Counted from the first letter of the stretch, positions 8,319 through 19,283 are shown. The stretch: 64,000 bases of DNA from Flavobacterium aquatile LMG 4008 = ATCC 11947 (GCF_000757385.1 NZ_JRHH01000003.1:558001-622000), one strand, 5' to 3'. Numbers and translations are program-made. The notes: generated from the sequence alone by a model not told the origin.

Positions 8319-8729
8319 ATGAAAAGAAATGCAACAGCCCAATGGCAAGGTTCAGTAAAAGAAGGAAAAGGTTCTCTTACTACGCAAAGTACAACATTAA
8401 ATAACACACAATATTCATTCAATTCACGTTTTGAAGAAGGAGTAGGAACTAATCCAGAAGAATTGATTGCTGCAGCGCACTCAGGTTGCTTCACAATGCA
8501 ATTATCAGCATTTTTAACAGAAGGCGGATTTACAGTAGAAAACATCCAAACCAAATGTGAAATCAATTTTCTTAATGGTTCAATTGTGGGTTCGCACTTG
8601 ACAGTTGAATCAAAAATCCCTGGAATTTCTGAAGAAGATTTTCAAGCTTTAGTAACAAAAGCCGAAAAAAACTGTCCGATTTCAAAATTATTAAATACCG
8701 AAATTACTTCAACAGCTACTTTAGTTTAA
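8319..8729 (+). CDS. OsmC family peroxiredoxin
   Basis: 136 residues, the usual family length. It shows GTNPEELIAAAHSGCFTMQLS with the peroxidatic Cys near residue 56 and NCPISK with the resolving Cys near residue 115. OsmC/Ohr proteins reduce organic hydroperoxides with thiol electrons, commonly from lipoyl proteins. Closer to OsmC than Ohr by the N-terminus (ATAQWQGSVKEGKG). It has its own promoter and terminator, so it is monocistronic. Peroxide-responsive control is plausible but no operator is visible. Confidence 0.9.
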   Translation: MKRNATAQWQGSVKEGKGSLTTQSTTLNNTQYSFNSRFEEGVGTNPEELIAAAHSGCFTMQLSAFLTEGGFTVENIQTKCEINFLNGSIVGSHLTVESKIPGISEEDFQALVTKAEKNCPISKLLNTEITSTATLV

Positions 8730-8749
8730 TTGATTTAAAAAGTTAATAG

Positions 8750-8784
8750 AAACCTCATTTCTTTATTGAAGTGAGGTTTTTTTG
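8750..8784 (+). terminator. Intrinsic terminator after the OsmC gene
   Basis: AAACCTCATTTC / GAAGTGAGGTTT hairpin with a six-base loop followed by a run of T. Confidence 0.85.
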
Positions 8785-8826
8785 TATTCAAAATAACGTA
8801 AATTAGCAAGAAATTAAAAATAGTTT

Positions 8827-9528
8827 ATGAAAGATAAAGCAACATTTGTAAGTGAAATTTCGGGATTGGAATTTCCAGAGAAGGAACGCGTTTGGGGTGA
8901 AGCGATAAGAATGCCAATTCTGAATTTGATTAAAGAAGATTATCCCAAATTTGATAAAAGCAAATGCATAGCCGATAAAGAACTGAATATTTACCGAGAA
9001 AAATATATTTCTAAGTTTTTACAATCGGAAGTAGGTGAACTTTCTGATTTGCATAAAAATGTATTAAAATCACTGTCTGATGATAAATCCTTTGTATCTA
9101 AAGTAGAAGATGAAGTCGATAACAGAACTTTCGGTCAAGTTGTAGCCGACAAAGTAGCCGATTTTGGTGGAAGTTGGACGTTCATAATTTCGTTTTTTAT
9201 CTTCATCATGATTTGGATTGCATCCAATGTTTACCTTCTTTTAAACAAAGGTTTTGATCCGTATCCGTTTATTTTATTGAATTTGATTTTGTCCTGTTTG
9301 GCTGCGCTTCAAGCTCCGGTTATCATGATGAGCCAAAACCGTCAAGAAGAAAAAGACCGCGAAAGAGCTAAAAAAGATTACATGATAAATCTAAAATCGG
9401 AACTCGAAATTAGAATGCTCGACGAAAAATTAGATCACTTAATCATGCACCAACAACAAGAGCTAATCGAAATTCAGAAAGTACAAATAGAAATGATGAA
9501 TGATATTTTGGAAAAGATTCAAAAGTAG
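8827..9528 (+). CDS. DUF1003 domain-containing membrane protein
   Basis: 233 residues. The DUF1003 core begins at GQVVADKVADFGGSWTFI (about residue 100) and contains two membrane helices (about 117-140 and 148-172) joined by a short loop, then MMSQNRQEEKDRERAKKDY and a long amphipathic C-terminal helix. The N-terminal 95 residues include CIADKELNIYREKYI, a short motif seen in this family. Function is unknown; members are inner membrane proteins, sometimes linked to cyclic nucleotide or Mg transport in name only. Single gene. Confidence 0.85.
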   Translation: MKDKATFVSEISGLEFPEKERVWGEAIRMPILNLIKEDYPKFDKSKCIADKELNIYREKYISKFLQSEVGELSDLHKNVLKSLSDDKSFVSKVEDEVDNRTFGQVVADKVADFGGSWTFIISFFIFIMIWIASNVYLLLNKGFDPYPFILLNLILSCLAALQAPVIMMSQNRQEEKDRERAKKDYMINLKSELEIRMLDEKLDHLIMHQQQELIEIQKVQIEMMNDILEKIQK

Positions 9529-9572
9529 TTTCTAACAATCTAGTAATCTAAAAATCTAACAATCTTTTTTAC

Positions 9573-9580
9573 TACTTTTG
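9573..9580 (+). promoter_or_regulatory. -7 promoter element upstream of rocD
   Basis: TACTTTTG matches TAnnTTTG. It is followed at 9585 by a 14-codon ORF (ATG to TAG at 9629) and by the rocD start at 9664. No -33 TTTG is visible in the periodic sequence upstream. Confidence 0.5.
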
Positions 9581-9663
9581 CTTCATGGATGATTTCTCTC
9601 CACAAGAAGGAATTGATATTTTAAAATAGCCCATTTGTGAGTTTGGGTCAAAAAAGAAAAATT

Positions 9664-10944
9664 ATGTCAGTTTTAGAAAAAATCAGCTCTGAAGAAATTA
9701 TTTCGTTAGAAAATAAATACGGAGCACACAATTATCATCCGCTACCAGTAGTTTTGAGTAGAGGTGAAGGCGTTTATGTTTGGGATGTTGAAGGTAAAAA
9801 GTATTACGATTTCCTTTCGGCTTACTCAGCAGTAAATCAAGGACATTGTCATCCAAAAATTATTGGTGCAATGGTGCAACAAGCACAAACATTAACGTTA
9901 ACTTCTCGTGCTTTTTACAACGATAAATTAGGAGTTTACGAAGAATACATCACAAAATATTTCGGATTTGATAAAGTACTTCCAATGAATACTGGTGCAG
10001 AAGCGGTTGAAACTGCTTTGAAACTTTGTAGAAAATGGGCATACGAGAAAAAAGGAATTCACGAAAATGAAGCTCAAATAATTGTTTGCGACGGAAATTT
10101 CCACGGAAGAACTACAACTATCATTTCGTTCTCTAATGATGAAAATGCTAGAAAGAATTTCGGGCCGTATACAGCAGGATTTATAAAAATTCCTTACGAC
10201 GACATCGAAGCGTTGGAAAACGTGCTTAAATCGTCTAAAAACATTGCAGGTTTTCTTGTGGAACCAATTCAAGGAGAAGCAGGAGTTTATACACCAGCAG
10301 AAGATTATTTGGCGAAAGCTAAAGCACTATGTGAAGCAAACAATGTTTTGTTTATTGCCGATGAGGTTCAAACCGGAATTGCAAGAACAGGTTCGATATT
10401 GGCAGTTTGCGGAAATTGTACTTGTGAAAATGCCTGCGAAAAACAATCGACTTACGTAGCTCCAGATATTTTAATTCTGGGGAAAGCCTTGTCTGGAGGA
10501 GCTTATCCAGTTTCGGCAGTTTTGGCGAATGATCACATTATGAATGTTATCAAGCCAGGTCAACACGGTTCTACTTTTGGTGGAAATCCTATTGCTGGTG
10601 CGGTTGCTATCGCAGCTTTGGACGTTGTTAATGATGAAAATCTATCTCAAAATGCACGTCGATTGGGTAAAATTTTCAGAGAAAAAATAGGAGAGTTTGT
10701 AAAAACTTCAAATATTACAACTTTAGTCCGCGGAAAAGGTCTTTTAAATGCAATTGTCATCAATGATACTGAAGAAAGTGACACGGCTTGGAATATTTGT
10801 ATGGCTTTACGAGACAACGGATTATTAGCAAAACCAACCCACGGTAATATCATTCGTTTCGCTCCGCCATTAGTGATGAATGAAGAACAATTACTAGATT
10901 GTATCTCTATAATTATCAATACATTAAAACAATTTGAAAAGTAA
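9664..10944 (+). CDS. rocD: Ornithine--oxo-acid aminotransferase
   Basis: 426 residues, PLP-dependent class III aminotransferase. [15 protein letters not shown] binds cofactor phosphate, [14 protein letters not shown] holds the cofactor Asp, and the Schiff-base Lys is in [28 protein letters not shown] follows. It converts ornithine and 2-oxoglutarate to glutamate semialdehyde and glutamate in arginine/proline metabolism. ATG at 9664 is chosen over an in-frame GTG at 9637. Unusual: a short insertion before the active-site Lys contains [12 protein letters not shown], four cysteines that could bind metal. Such an insertion may be shared by other Flavobacteriia; not verified. Confidence 0.92.
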   Translation: MSVLEKISSEEIISLENKYGAHNYHPLPVVLSRGEGVYVWDVEGKKYYDFLSAYSAVNQGHCHPKIIGAMVQQAQTLTLTSRAFYNDKLGVYEEYITKYFGFDKVLPMNTGAEAVETALKLCRKWAYEKKGIHENEAQIIVCDGNFHGRTTTIISFSNDENARKNFGPYTAGFIKIPYDDIEALENVLKSSKNIAGFLVEPIQGEAGVYTPAEDYLAKAKALCEANNVLFIADEVQTGIARTGSILAVCGNCTCENACEKQSTYVAPDILILGKALSGGAYPVSAVLANDHIMNVIKPGQHGSTFGGNPIAGAVAIAALDVVNDENLSQNARRLGKIFREKIGEFVKTSNITTLVRGKGLLNAIVINDTEESDTAWNICMALRDNGLLAKPTHGNIIRFAPPLVMNEEQLLDCISIIINTLKQFEK

Positions 10945-10976
10945 ATTTTAACCAACCAAAACCAAACAATTTTTTT

Positions 10977-11456
10977 ATGGAAAACCAAACAAATTTAGAA
11001 TTAAATGCTCAAGCAGAAGATGCGTTACGAGTAAGTGCCAAATGGTCGATGTTTCTTGCGATTATGGGTTTTATCGGAATTGCATTGATGATTATTGCTG
11101 CCATCTTCATGAGTTTTGCAATGTCAATGATTCCTGATGATCCTTACGCAGGACAAGGAAATCCTTATGGTGGTGCAAATCCATTTCTGGCAATGAAAGG
11201 ATTTATATCAGTAATCTATTTCATTTTGGCAGCCATTTATTTTGTACCTGTTTATTATTTATTCAAATATGCTTCTGGGATGAAAGAAGCTTTGTCTATG
11301 CGAAGTTCTGATCGAGTTTCTGATGCTTTGGTATTCTTGAAATCGCACCACAAATTTTTAGGTATTATGATGATTGTTTTAATTTCATTATATATCTTAA
11401 TTATTATTGGAATGGTAATTTACTTTGCATCAATGGCTGCATCAGGAGGAATGTAA
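10977..11456 (+). CDS. DUF5362 family membrane protein
   Basis: 159 residues with four hydrophobic segments (about 22-48, 75-98, and two toward the C-terminus) and a Gly/Pro-rich loop DPYAGQGNPYGGANP after the first. Matches the layout of DUF5362 inner membrane proteins common in Bacteroidota. No catalytic motif. It starts 32 bp after rocD and may be transcribed with it. Followed by a strong bidirectional terminator. Confidence 0.75.
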   Translation: MENQTNLELNAQAEDALRVSAKWSMFLAIMGFIGIALMIIAAIFMSFAMSMIPDDPYAGQGNPYGGANPFLAMKGFISVIYFILAAIYFVPVYYLFKYASGMKEALSMRSSDRVSDALVFLKSHHKFLGIMMIVLISLYILIIIGMVIYFASMAASGGM

Positions 11457-11474
11457 ATACAATGTTTATCAAAT

Positions 11475-11509
11475 AAAAAATCCGTTTAGAACTTCTAAAC
11501 GGATTTTTT
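11475..11509. terminator. Bidirectional terminator (AAATCCG family)
   Basis: AAATCCGTTTAGA / TCTAAACGGATTT hairpin flanked by A-run and T-run, between convergent genes. Confidence 0.9.
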
Positions 11510-11521
11510 GTTTTATTCGAT

Positions 11522-11848
11522 TTACTTATTTTGCATTTGTCTAATCATTTCCATTAATTGTTCTTGCTGCTCAATATCTTTTCCAGTTGCTTTCATATAA
11601 ATAGCATAAATTAATACACATACACTCAATCCTAAACTTACAAAGTTTACAATTTTCCAAGTGTTTAATGAACCAGGACTGTATTGTTCCGGATTTTCAG
11701 CTAAAAGTTTCTCTGATTTTCCTGCTAAGTAAATTCCAATTCCAGAAAGTATAACTCCGAGAAGTCCACTCGTGCAACAACAGCCAATAAAAGAAGTTAA
11801 GCCCAAAATCATTACGGCTTGTTCGTTAGGTAATTTTTGATTTTCCAT
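11522..11848 (-). CDS. CCC-motif membrane protein
   Basis: 108 residues. The diagnostic triple cysteine is in GLTSFIGCCCTSGLLGV near residue 22, inside the first of two membrane segments (about 12-43 and 64-84), followed by LAENPEQYSPGSLNTWK between them. This family occurs next to DUF2752 genes in Flavobacteriia, as here (22 bp apart). The cysteines may coordinate metal or be lipidated; no function is established. Confidence 0.85.
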   Translation of the reverse strand: MENQKLPNEQAVMILGLTSFIGCCCTSGLLGVILSGIGIYLAGKSEKLLAENPEQYSPGSLNTWKIVNFVSLGLSVCVLIYAIYMKATGKDIEQQEQLMEMIRQMQNK

Positions 11849-11869
11849 AGATTAAGTATTGATTAGTTA

Positions 11870-12145
11870 TTAGTTTAAAATTTTATAAATATAATTGATT
11901 AACATTATCACACCGTTAATTATCGCAAAATAAATAATGGCTTTATTATAGTTTCTAGTTTTATCAACGAAATGTAAAAATAGAATTATAAAAAAAATAA
12001 TCAGGGTATAGATTGGAGGAAACATTTTAAAGGCACCTACAAAGTCACCTTGAAATAATAAATTAATGGCACGTTGCGTTCCACAACCCATACATTCAAC
12101 TCCAAAAAGTTTTTTGTTCATGCAAGGCAACATATAATCTTCCAT
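11870..12145 (-). CDS. DUF2752 domain-containing protein
   Basis: 91 residues. The conserved DUF2752 motif is CMGCGTQRAINLLFQGDFVGAF near residue 18, where CxGCGxxRA is diagnostic; two hydrophobic helices follow (about 43-58 and 70-88). Inner membrane protein of unknown function. It precedes the CCC-motif gene in the same orientation, and both probably form one operon. Divergent from a small membrane protein gene at 12242. Confidence 0.85.
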   Translation of the reverse strand: MEDYMLPCMNKKLFGVECMGCGTQRAINLLFQGDFVGAFKMFPPIYTLIIFFIILFLHFVDKTRNYNKAIIYFAIINGVIMLINYIYKILN

Positions 12146-12241
12146 TTCTAATTTTTGATTTATTATACAATGCTACAAATAATTTTTAAAAGAACGATAA
12201 CTGATTTAAGTTTTCTACATTTGAAATCTAAATTTTATAGC

Positions 12242-12424
12242 ATGAAAAAGATTTTTATTCTAATTATGATTGTCGCTTTTTTGGTCGCTTTTTATGTTCC
12301 AAAAGGTGAGAAGTATAGTGTAATTGTAATGGCAATTGCAGTAGTGATTTTCATGTTTGGAATGATGAAATTAAGTTCAAAATTACCAAGTAAAAACGAC
12401 GAAGAAGATGACGAAAACATTTAA
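12242..12424 (+). CDS. Small membrane protein upstream of Smr gene
   Basis: 60 residues from ATG at 12242; the upstream in-frame extension has no signal. Two hydrophobic segments (residues 3-18 and 27-43) and an acidic C-terminus (KNDEEDDENI). Its last 17 bases overlap the start of the Smr gene, so the two are co-transcribed. No family recognised. Confidence 0.6.
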   Translation: MKKIFILIMIVAFLVAFYVPKGEKYSVIVMAIAVVIFMFGMMKLSSKLPSKNDEEDDENI

Positions 12425-12971
12425 TATTGGCGATCAAGTTTCGGTGCTTGATGACGCAATTGATGGAGTAGTAGTAAAGGTTGAAAAAGACCAAATTACT
12501 ATCGAAACAACTGATAAATTTTTGATGACCTATTTTGTCAACGAGTTGATTAAGATAAACAATACCAGTAATTTAGATTATTTTAACAAAAGTGATAGTT
12601 TAGATAAAAAAAATATCGATAATCAGCTTACGAGAAAGCAAATTGAACTCCAAAAAAAGCTGGAAAAGGTAGAACGTGGTGTTCCAGAATTTGATTTGCA
12701 CATCGAAAAATTAGTCAAAAATAAATCGGGTTTAACCAATTATGACATTCTGACTTTACAGATGGATACGGCCAAAAGACACATCGAATTTGCGATCAGA
12801 AATCGCATTCCTAAAATCGTTTTTATACATGGTGTTGGCGAAGGTGTTTTGAAAGCCGAACTCAATTTTTTATTAAATAGATACGACTCGATTTCTTTTC
12901 AAGATGGCAATTATCAAAAGTATGGTTTGGGCGCAACCGAAGTATATTTTAAACAAAATACATCGCGCTAA
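12408..12971 (+). CDS. Smr/MutS family protein with N-terminal SH3-like domain
   Basis: 187 residues. Residues 5-50 (IGDQVSVLDDAIDGVVVKVEKDQITIETTD) resemble the small beta-barrel of DUF2027-type proteins. The C-terminal Smr domain shows FDLHIEKL (about residue 100) and FIHGVGEGVLKAEL (about 143), the DLH and HGxGxG signature of this endonuclease-like fold. Smr domains nick or bind branched nucleic acids or act on stalled ribosomes; the exact role of this short Bacteroidota form is unknown. Translation overlaps the preceding small ORF. Confidence 0.82.
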   Translation: MTKTFNIGDQVSVLDDAIDGVVVKVEKDQITIETTDKFLMTYFVNELIKINNTSNLDYFNKSDSLDKKNIDNQLTRKQIELQKKLEKVERGVPEFDLHIEKLVKNKSGLTNYDILTLQMDTAKRHIEFAIRNRIPKIVFIHGVGEGVLKAELNFLLNRYDSISFQDGNYQKYGLGATEVYFKQNTSR

Positions 12972-12989
12972 AGCAAATTTGAAGTACAA

Positions 12990-13027
12990 AAAAACCTGTT
13001 TTACAAAGTAGTAAAACAGGTTTTTTT
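12990..13027. terminator. Bidirectional terminator
   Basis: AAACCTGTTTTAC / GTAAAACAGGTTT hairpin with a six-base loop, between convergent genes, with T-run on plus and A-run on the left. Confidence 0.9.
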
Positions 13028-13045
13028 ATGTCTTAAATTGAAAGT

Positions 13046-13993
13046 TTATTGAATAAAACTTCCATAAATATAATCATCTCCAAGGTAAAATTCACTTCCA
13101 TTTCTGGTGAAAGTTACTTTTTTAAGATGTATTGTATGTAGAAATTGTGTACCTAGAGTAGTCGTTACAACTTCAATAATTCCACTAGTTGCCGTTACAC
13201 CATCTTCTGCAATCCATATCTGACTTGCCGCTGGCGTAATTGGAGCTGGAGTTGTACAAAAATTATCCGACGTTAATCCTCCAGCGTTAAATAAAGTATA
13301 AGTTACCTTATTTGTTGCGCTAATTAAAGCGGTTTGCGTTCCAGATGCTGCAGGAAAAAACGTGTTATCAAGATTTAATACTAATGATTCACTTCCGCTA
13401 ATATTGTAAACCGTATTACCTGAGCTACATTTTTCAACTTCATCATCAAATCCAAAAGGTAATGGAGTTACTGGCGTTACATAACTTCCAAATATATAGG
13501 TTTCAAAAAATTGTTCGCCAGTAGGCTTATCAAAGGTTACATTTTTAAAAACTATATTATGATTATAACCAGTAATTCTAGTCGCATTTCCAGAAGTTAA
13601 TGAAGTATTTGGTACAACAACAGCTGTAGTTGTAATTTGTATTGTTCCCGATGTTGCTACCCATTGTTCAGTAACTGTTGGAGTTATAGGTTGAATCGTG
13701 GCACAAACATTATCTTCAGTTACTGTACCATTATAGGATCTGTAAATTACTTTGTTAGTTGTTGATATTACTATTTGTCTCGGATCATTAAGAGGTGTTA
13801 CTTGATTTAAATACGATTCTGGTGGAATTTCTATTAATAGTATTTCATTTTCTTTAATTTTGTAAACAATATTATTTTCAGTGCAATTGTCAGCTGTAAC
13901 ATCTTCAAAATCGATAGTTTCAATAGTCAAATCGCCATCGTCACAACCGATTAAAAGAAACATAAAAGCAAATAATCCAATAATTTTTTTCAT
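13046..13993 (-). CDS. Lipoprotein with two tandem modules, unknown
   Basis: About 315 residues from ATG at 13993 (MKKIIGLFAFMFLLIGC), with a lipobox Cys near residue 17. The mature part is a tandem duplication: module 1 (about residues 30-170) and module 2 (about 175-315) each contain a C..N.VY.I strand, a TNKV.Y turn, an N.C (DNVC, DNFC) followed by PITP and a Trp (EQWVA, QIWIA), and end in a Y.FGS/Y.YGS strand. The paired cysteines suggest disulfides. Cell-surface exposure is likely but not proven. No family recognised; similar proteins occur in Flavobacterium. Confidence 0.7.
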   Translation of the reverse strand: MKKIIGLFAFMFLLIGCDDGDLTIETIDFEDVTADNCTENNIVYKIKENEILLIEIPPESYLNQVTPLNDPRQIVISTTNKVIYRSYNGTVTEDNVCATIQPITPTVTEQWVATSGTIQITTTAVVVPNTSLTSGNATRITGYNHNIVFKNVTFDKPTGEQFFETYIFGSYVTPVTPLPFGFDDEVEKCSSGNTVYNISGSESLVLNLDNTFFPAASGTQTALISATNKVTYTLFNAGGLTSDNFCTTPAPITPAASQIWIAEDGVTATSGIIEVVTTTLGTQFLHTIHLKKVTFTRNGSEFYLGDDYIYGSFIQ

Positions 13994-14010
13994 TTCAATA
14001 GAATTTGAAG

Positions 14011-14018
14011 CAAAAATA
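14011..14018 (-). promoter_or_regulatory. -7 element for the duplicated-module lipoprotein
   Basis: TATTTTTG on the minus strand, 17 bases before the ATG at 13993. No clear -33. Confidence 0.45.
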
Positions 14019-14069
14019 GAAATTTTACGCATTAATCATTCTATTTATCATTTAATTAACGAAGAGTTT

Positions 14070-14077
14070 TATATTTG
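14070..14077 (+). promoter_or_regulatory. -7 element abutting the cysteine desulfurase start
   Basis: TATATTTG ends four bases before the ATG at 14082, as at rlmD. A leaderless transcript is likely if this element is used. Confidence 0.5.
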
Positions 14078-14081
14078 CAAA

Positions 14082-15203
14082 ATGAAAAAAATATACCTAG
14101 ATAACGCAGCTACTACACCTTTACGACCAGAAGTTATAGAGGAAATGATGTTGGTTCTACAGGAAAACTACGGAAATCCTTCATCAACACATAGCTTTGG
14201 AAGAAGCGCAAAGACCATTTTAGAAACTTCTAGAAAATCAATTTCTAAAGTTTTAGGATGTGCTGCACAAGAACTGATTTTTACTTCAAATGCCACTGAA
14301 GCAACCAATTGGATTTTGAAAAGTGCCGTAAGAGATTTAAAAATTGAACGAATTATTACTAGTAAGATTGAGCATCACGCAACATTATACACAGTAAAAT
14401 ATTTGCAGAAACAATTCGGAATTGAAGTTGATTTTGTGAAAATTCTTCCAAATGGTGCAATCGATATTTCACATTTGGTTCAGTTATTGGGCAAAGGAAG
14501 TAAAACTATTGTCACTTTGATGCATGTCAATAACGAAATTGGAACTGTTTTAGATATCGAAAAAGTAGGTAGAATTTGCCATCAGCACAATGCCTTATTT
14601 CATTGTGATACAGTACAATCCATCGGGAAAACCGAATTTAATTTACACGAACTTCCAGTAGATTTTATCGTTGCAAGCGCTCACAAGTTTCACGGACCAA
14701 AAGGCGCCGGATTTGCTTATGTAAAAAAAGGAATTCTTTTGCAACCACTTTTTTACGGAGGCGAACAAGAGAAAGGATTGCGTGCCGGAACAGAAGCGGT
14801 GCATCAAATTGCAGGAATGGCAAAAGCTTTAGAGTTATGTTACCAAGATTTAGAATCGGAGCGTTTTTATATTTCTGATTTAAAAATGTACTGTCAGCAA
14901 CAATTACAATTGAATTTTCCAGATATTAAAATCAACGGAGAAGATACTTTTTACAATATCTTAAATGTTTTATTACCTTTTTCAGAAGAAAAAACCGCTA
15001 TGATTTTATTCAATTTAGATATGAAAGGCATTGCAGTTTCTAGAGGAAGTGCTTGCCAAAGCGGCAGTGTAAAGCCTTCACACGTTTTAGCCGAAATTGT
15101 TCCAGAGGAAGATTTGAAAAAACCAAGTCTGCGAATTTCGTTCAGTCATTACAATACTAAAGAAGAAATTGACGCTTTGATTGATGGTTTAAAAGGTATT
15201 TAA
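14082..15203 (+). CDS. Cysteine desulfurase family protein (NifS/IscS-like)
   Basis: 373 residues, PLP-dependent class V aminotransferase fold. N-terminal IYLDNAATTPLRPEV is diagnostic; the Schiff-base Lys is in ASAHKFHGPKGAG near residue 199, and the sulfur-accepting Cys is in SRGSACQSGS near residue 323. It releases sulfur from cysteine for Fe-S clusters or thiolated nucleotides. It stands alone, without iscU or iscA nearby, so it may serve tRNA thiolation or a general role. ATG at 14082 is chosen because the longer frame reads back across the divergent lipoprotein start. Confidence 0.9.
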   Translation: MKKIYLDNAATTPLRPEVIEEMMLVLQENYGNPSSTHSFGRSAKTILETSRKSISKVLGCAAQELIFTSNATEATNWILKSAVRDLKIERIITSKIEHHATLYTVKYLQKQFGIEVDFVKILPNGAIDISHLVQLLGKGSKTIVTLMHVNNEIGTVLDIEKVGRICHQHNALFHCDTVQSIGKTEFNLHELPVDFIVASAHKFHGPKGAGFAYVKKGILLQPLFYGGEQEKGLRAGTEAVHQIAGMAKALELCYQDLESERFYISDLKMYCQQQLQLNFPDIKINGEDTFYNILNVLLPFSEEKTAMILFNLDMKGIAVSRGSACQSGSVKPSHVLAEIVPEEDLKKPSLRISFSHYNTKEEIDALIDGLKGI

Positions 15204-15325
15204 ATTGTAATTCTTCATTATTTTTAATTTGAATAAATATTTATAAAGCTAGCAATAGTTTTTTTCTATTAAGATTTTCTTTTCGATAGTATTAATTTGG
15301 TAAATTCGTAAAAAGTTTATACTAA

Positions 15326-17584
<2,259 letters not shown>

Positions 17585-17612
17585 TTCTCTTTTTATATAG
17601 TTTTAAATTAGG

Positions 17613-17641
17613 AAAAGGCAGTCGTGAAGGCTGCCTTTTTT
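17613..17641 (+). terminator. katG terminator
   Basis: AAAAGGCAG / CTGCCTTTT hairpin with T-run. A second weaker hairpin (AACCTC / GAGGTT) lies at 17684-17713. Confidence 0.9.
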
Positions 17642-17754
17642 GTGGTTTATATGACACAAATCTTTGAAGTTTAAAAAAAAATAAACCTCCATTAAATTGC
17701 TTTAAAAGAGGTTGTTTTTTATAATTTACAATTTTTATTTTTAAAAAATGGTGG

Positions 17755-17786
17755 TTGTGCAACTGCTACGGCTGTTAGCAGTAGCT
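17755..17786 (-). repeat. Partial attC-like repeat R0 (one arm only)
   Basis: On the minus strand TGCTAACAGCCGTAGCAGTTG matches the R'' arm of the repeats R1-R6 (AACAG-CGTT then GCAATTG). The rest of the element is absent. It overlaps the 3' end of the first cassette gene and marks the left border of the array. Confidence 0.5.
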
Positions 17787-18197
17787 TTTATTTTTTTGAA
17801 TAATTTTTTGGACATTTTCTTGCAGTTCTTTTTCAAAAATTTTAAAATTTAAAGTTTTCGAATTATCTTTTTTAACAATTTGTAGACAATCGAATTTATT
17901 TAAAAACCAAGTATTTTTCACATAGTTTAAACTCGTCAAATTTTGTATTTCAAATATAATTTTTTTTTCTTTCAAGAATTGATCAAAGTATTTCAATTCT
18001 ATTATTTCGTTTTCTATGTTCAAACTTGATAAATACTTTTTTTTCTCTGAAAGTATTTCATAGAGCCACATTATAGCAAGAATTATTAGGATTTGAACAA
18101 TATTATTTCTTCCAGTTATTAAATATTTGAAAACTGATGAAATGACAAAAATTAAAAGAAATAAATAGTAGTTGTCAAATAAAATTCGGTTCTTCAT
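17775..18197 (-). CDS. Hypothetical membrane protein (cassette gene)
   Basis: 140 residues. Two hydrophobic segments (about 10-27 and 33-48) are followed by a charged Lys/Glu/Ile-rich cytosolic region of about 90 residues, possibly a small alpha/beta domain similar in topology to bacterial PH-like tails. No family recognised. The start codon lies 26 bp from repeat R1 and the stop is inside partial repeat R0, with no promoter or terminator of its own, as expected for an integron-like cassette. Very AT-rich. Confidence 0.6.
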   Translation of the reverse strand: MKNRILFDNYYLFLLIFVISSVFKYLITGRNNIVQILIILAIMWLYEILSEKKKYLSSLNIENEIIELKYFDQFLKEKKIIFEIQNLTSLNYVKNTWFLNKFDCLQIVKKDNSKTLNFKIFEKELQENVQKIIQKNKSYC

Positions 18198-18222
18198 ATC
18201 TACGATCTTTTTTAAAGTTACT

Positions 18223-18354
18223 ACTAACGTTCCGGCGCTTGGCGAGGTTGCGAGCTACGGAACTAATTATTTTCTGTTAAAGATAAAATTTCTTGCGAAA
18301 AATAAACGTGAATTTACTACAAAATTAGCAATCTTGCCAAACGCCTGTTAGTGG
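18223..18354 (-). repeat. attC-like imperfect palindrome R1
   Basis: On the minus strand it runs from CACTAAC-AGGCGTTTGGCAAG to GCGCCGGAACGTTAG. The two ends pair with bulges; the interior (TTTCTGTTAAAGATAAAATT on plus) is nearly identical in R5. It starts about 10 bases after the stop of the DUF1963 gene. Confidence 0.75.
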
Positions 18355-18363
18355 CAGTATTTA

Positions 18364-19245
18364 TTAGGAATTCTGAATTACAAACTTTGTGTTTTCAAAG
18401 TTTCCATTTTCTAAATCTTGCTTTTTTATTCCAAAATATATTCCGCCACTTGCTCCAAACTTACTAAATTCTGGGTTTTCATCTAACACATCAATTTGAA
18501 GTAAGAGAATAATTTCCTTTTCGTTTTTCTGAATTTCAGTTTTCTTTTTTTCGTCAATTTCATTTTCAAGATTATAGTTTTGGTTTGCCCACCAATAACT
18601 TACGTCACCTTGAACTGCATTTGCATTACCCAATATTTGATGTCCAACGTCTTGATTAGCACCAGTTATTTCACATATTAATTCGTTTGCTTCAAATAGT
18701 AGATTTTCATCTTCATCACTAAAGCCATTTTCAACAATTTGATAGTTTTGATAAGATGGTAATGAGTAATGTTCGCTAAATTTAATTATACATTCTTTGA
18801 ATTTGGCTAAATCATTATAATTTATCGGGTAATCTTGAGTTTTTAAATTATCAAAGTTTTCATTGAAATATAAAACTTTATGGATTTTATTAAAAGGCTC
18901 AAATTGATAATCAGTTTGATTTGTTGAGAAGAAGAAATATAAAATTCCTTTTTTTGGTAATTTATTTTCAATATCAAACTTTATTTCTTCTAAATTGATT
19001 TGACCAATGAATGCAAAAGGAAAACCATTTAAGTTTGGCCATTCAGTTTCTTTAGGCAAATCTGGTAATCCACCAAATTTTGATTTGCCAATTTTTATTT
19101 TCTCTTTCGCAATTTTTGTTTTTATTGAAATAGTAGGCTTAAGCAATCTTAAAACTACATTAAAGTCAACTTCCCAGTTTAATTTTTTTAATTGCTTTTT
19201 AACTTTTTCATTTAAGTTTTTATCTCCAAAGATATTCCAATTCAT
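18364..19245 (-). CDS. DUF1963 (YwqG family) protein, cassette gene
   Basis: 293 residues. Family signature KSKFGGLPDLPKETEWPNL near residue 60 with FAFIGQINLEEI, then ILYFFFS and later DVGHQILGNANAVQGD (about residue 200), closing with LLLQID and GGIYFGIKKQDL. YwqG-like proteins are cytosolic and of unknown function; in Gram-positives some sit near toxin or immunity genes. It is bounded by R2 38 bp before its start and R1 about 10 bp after its stop. Confidence 0.85.
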   Translation of the reverse strand: MNWNIFGDKNLNEKVKKQLKKLNWEVDFNVVLRLLKPTISIKTKIAKEKIKIGKSKFGGLPDLPKETEWPNLNGFPFAFIGQINLEEIKFDIENKLPKKGILYFFFSTNQTDYQFEPFNKIHKVLYFNENFDNLKTQDYPINYNDLAKFKECIIKFSEHYSLPSYQNYQIVENGFSDEDENLLFEANELICEITGANQDVGHQILGNANAVQGDVSYWWANQNYNLENEIDEKKKTEIQKNEKEIILLLQIDVLDENPEFSKFGASGGIYFGIKKQDLENGNFENTKFVIQNS

Positions 19246-19283
19246 AGATTTGTGGTTTTGCAGAATTTTCGTGTAATATTGCC

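Noticed and set aside
9637..9663. GTG start for rocD
   Set aside because: Adds nine residues not typical of the family; ATG 9664 fits better.
13881..14081. N-terminal extension of the cysteine desulfurase
   Set aside because: It reads back over the divergent lipoprotein start and its promoter; the family start IYLDNAATT begins right after ATG 14082.
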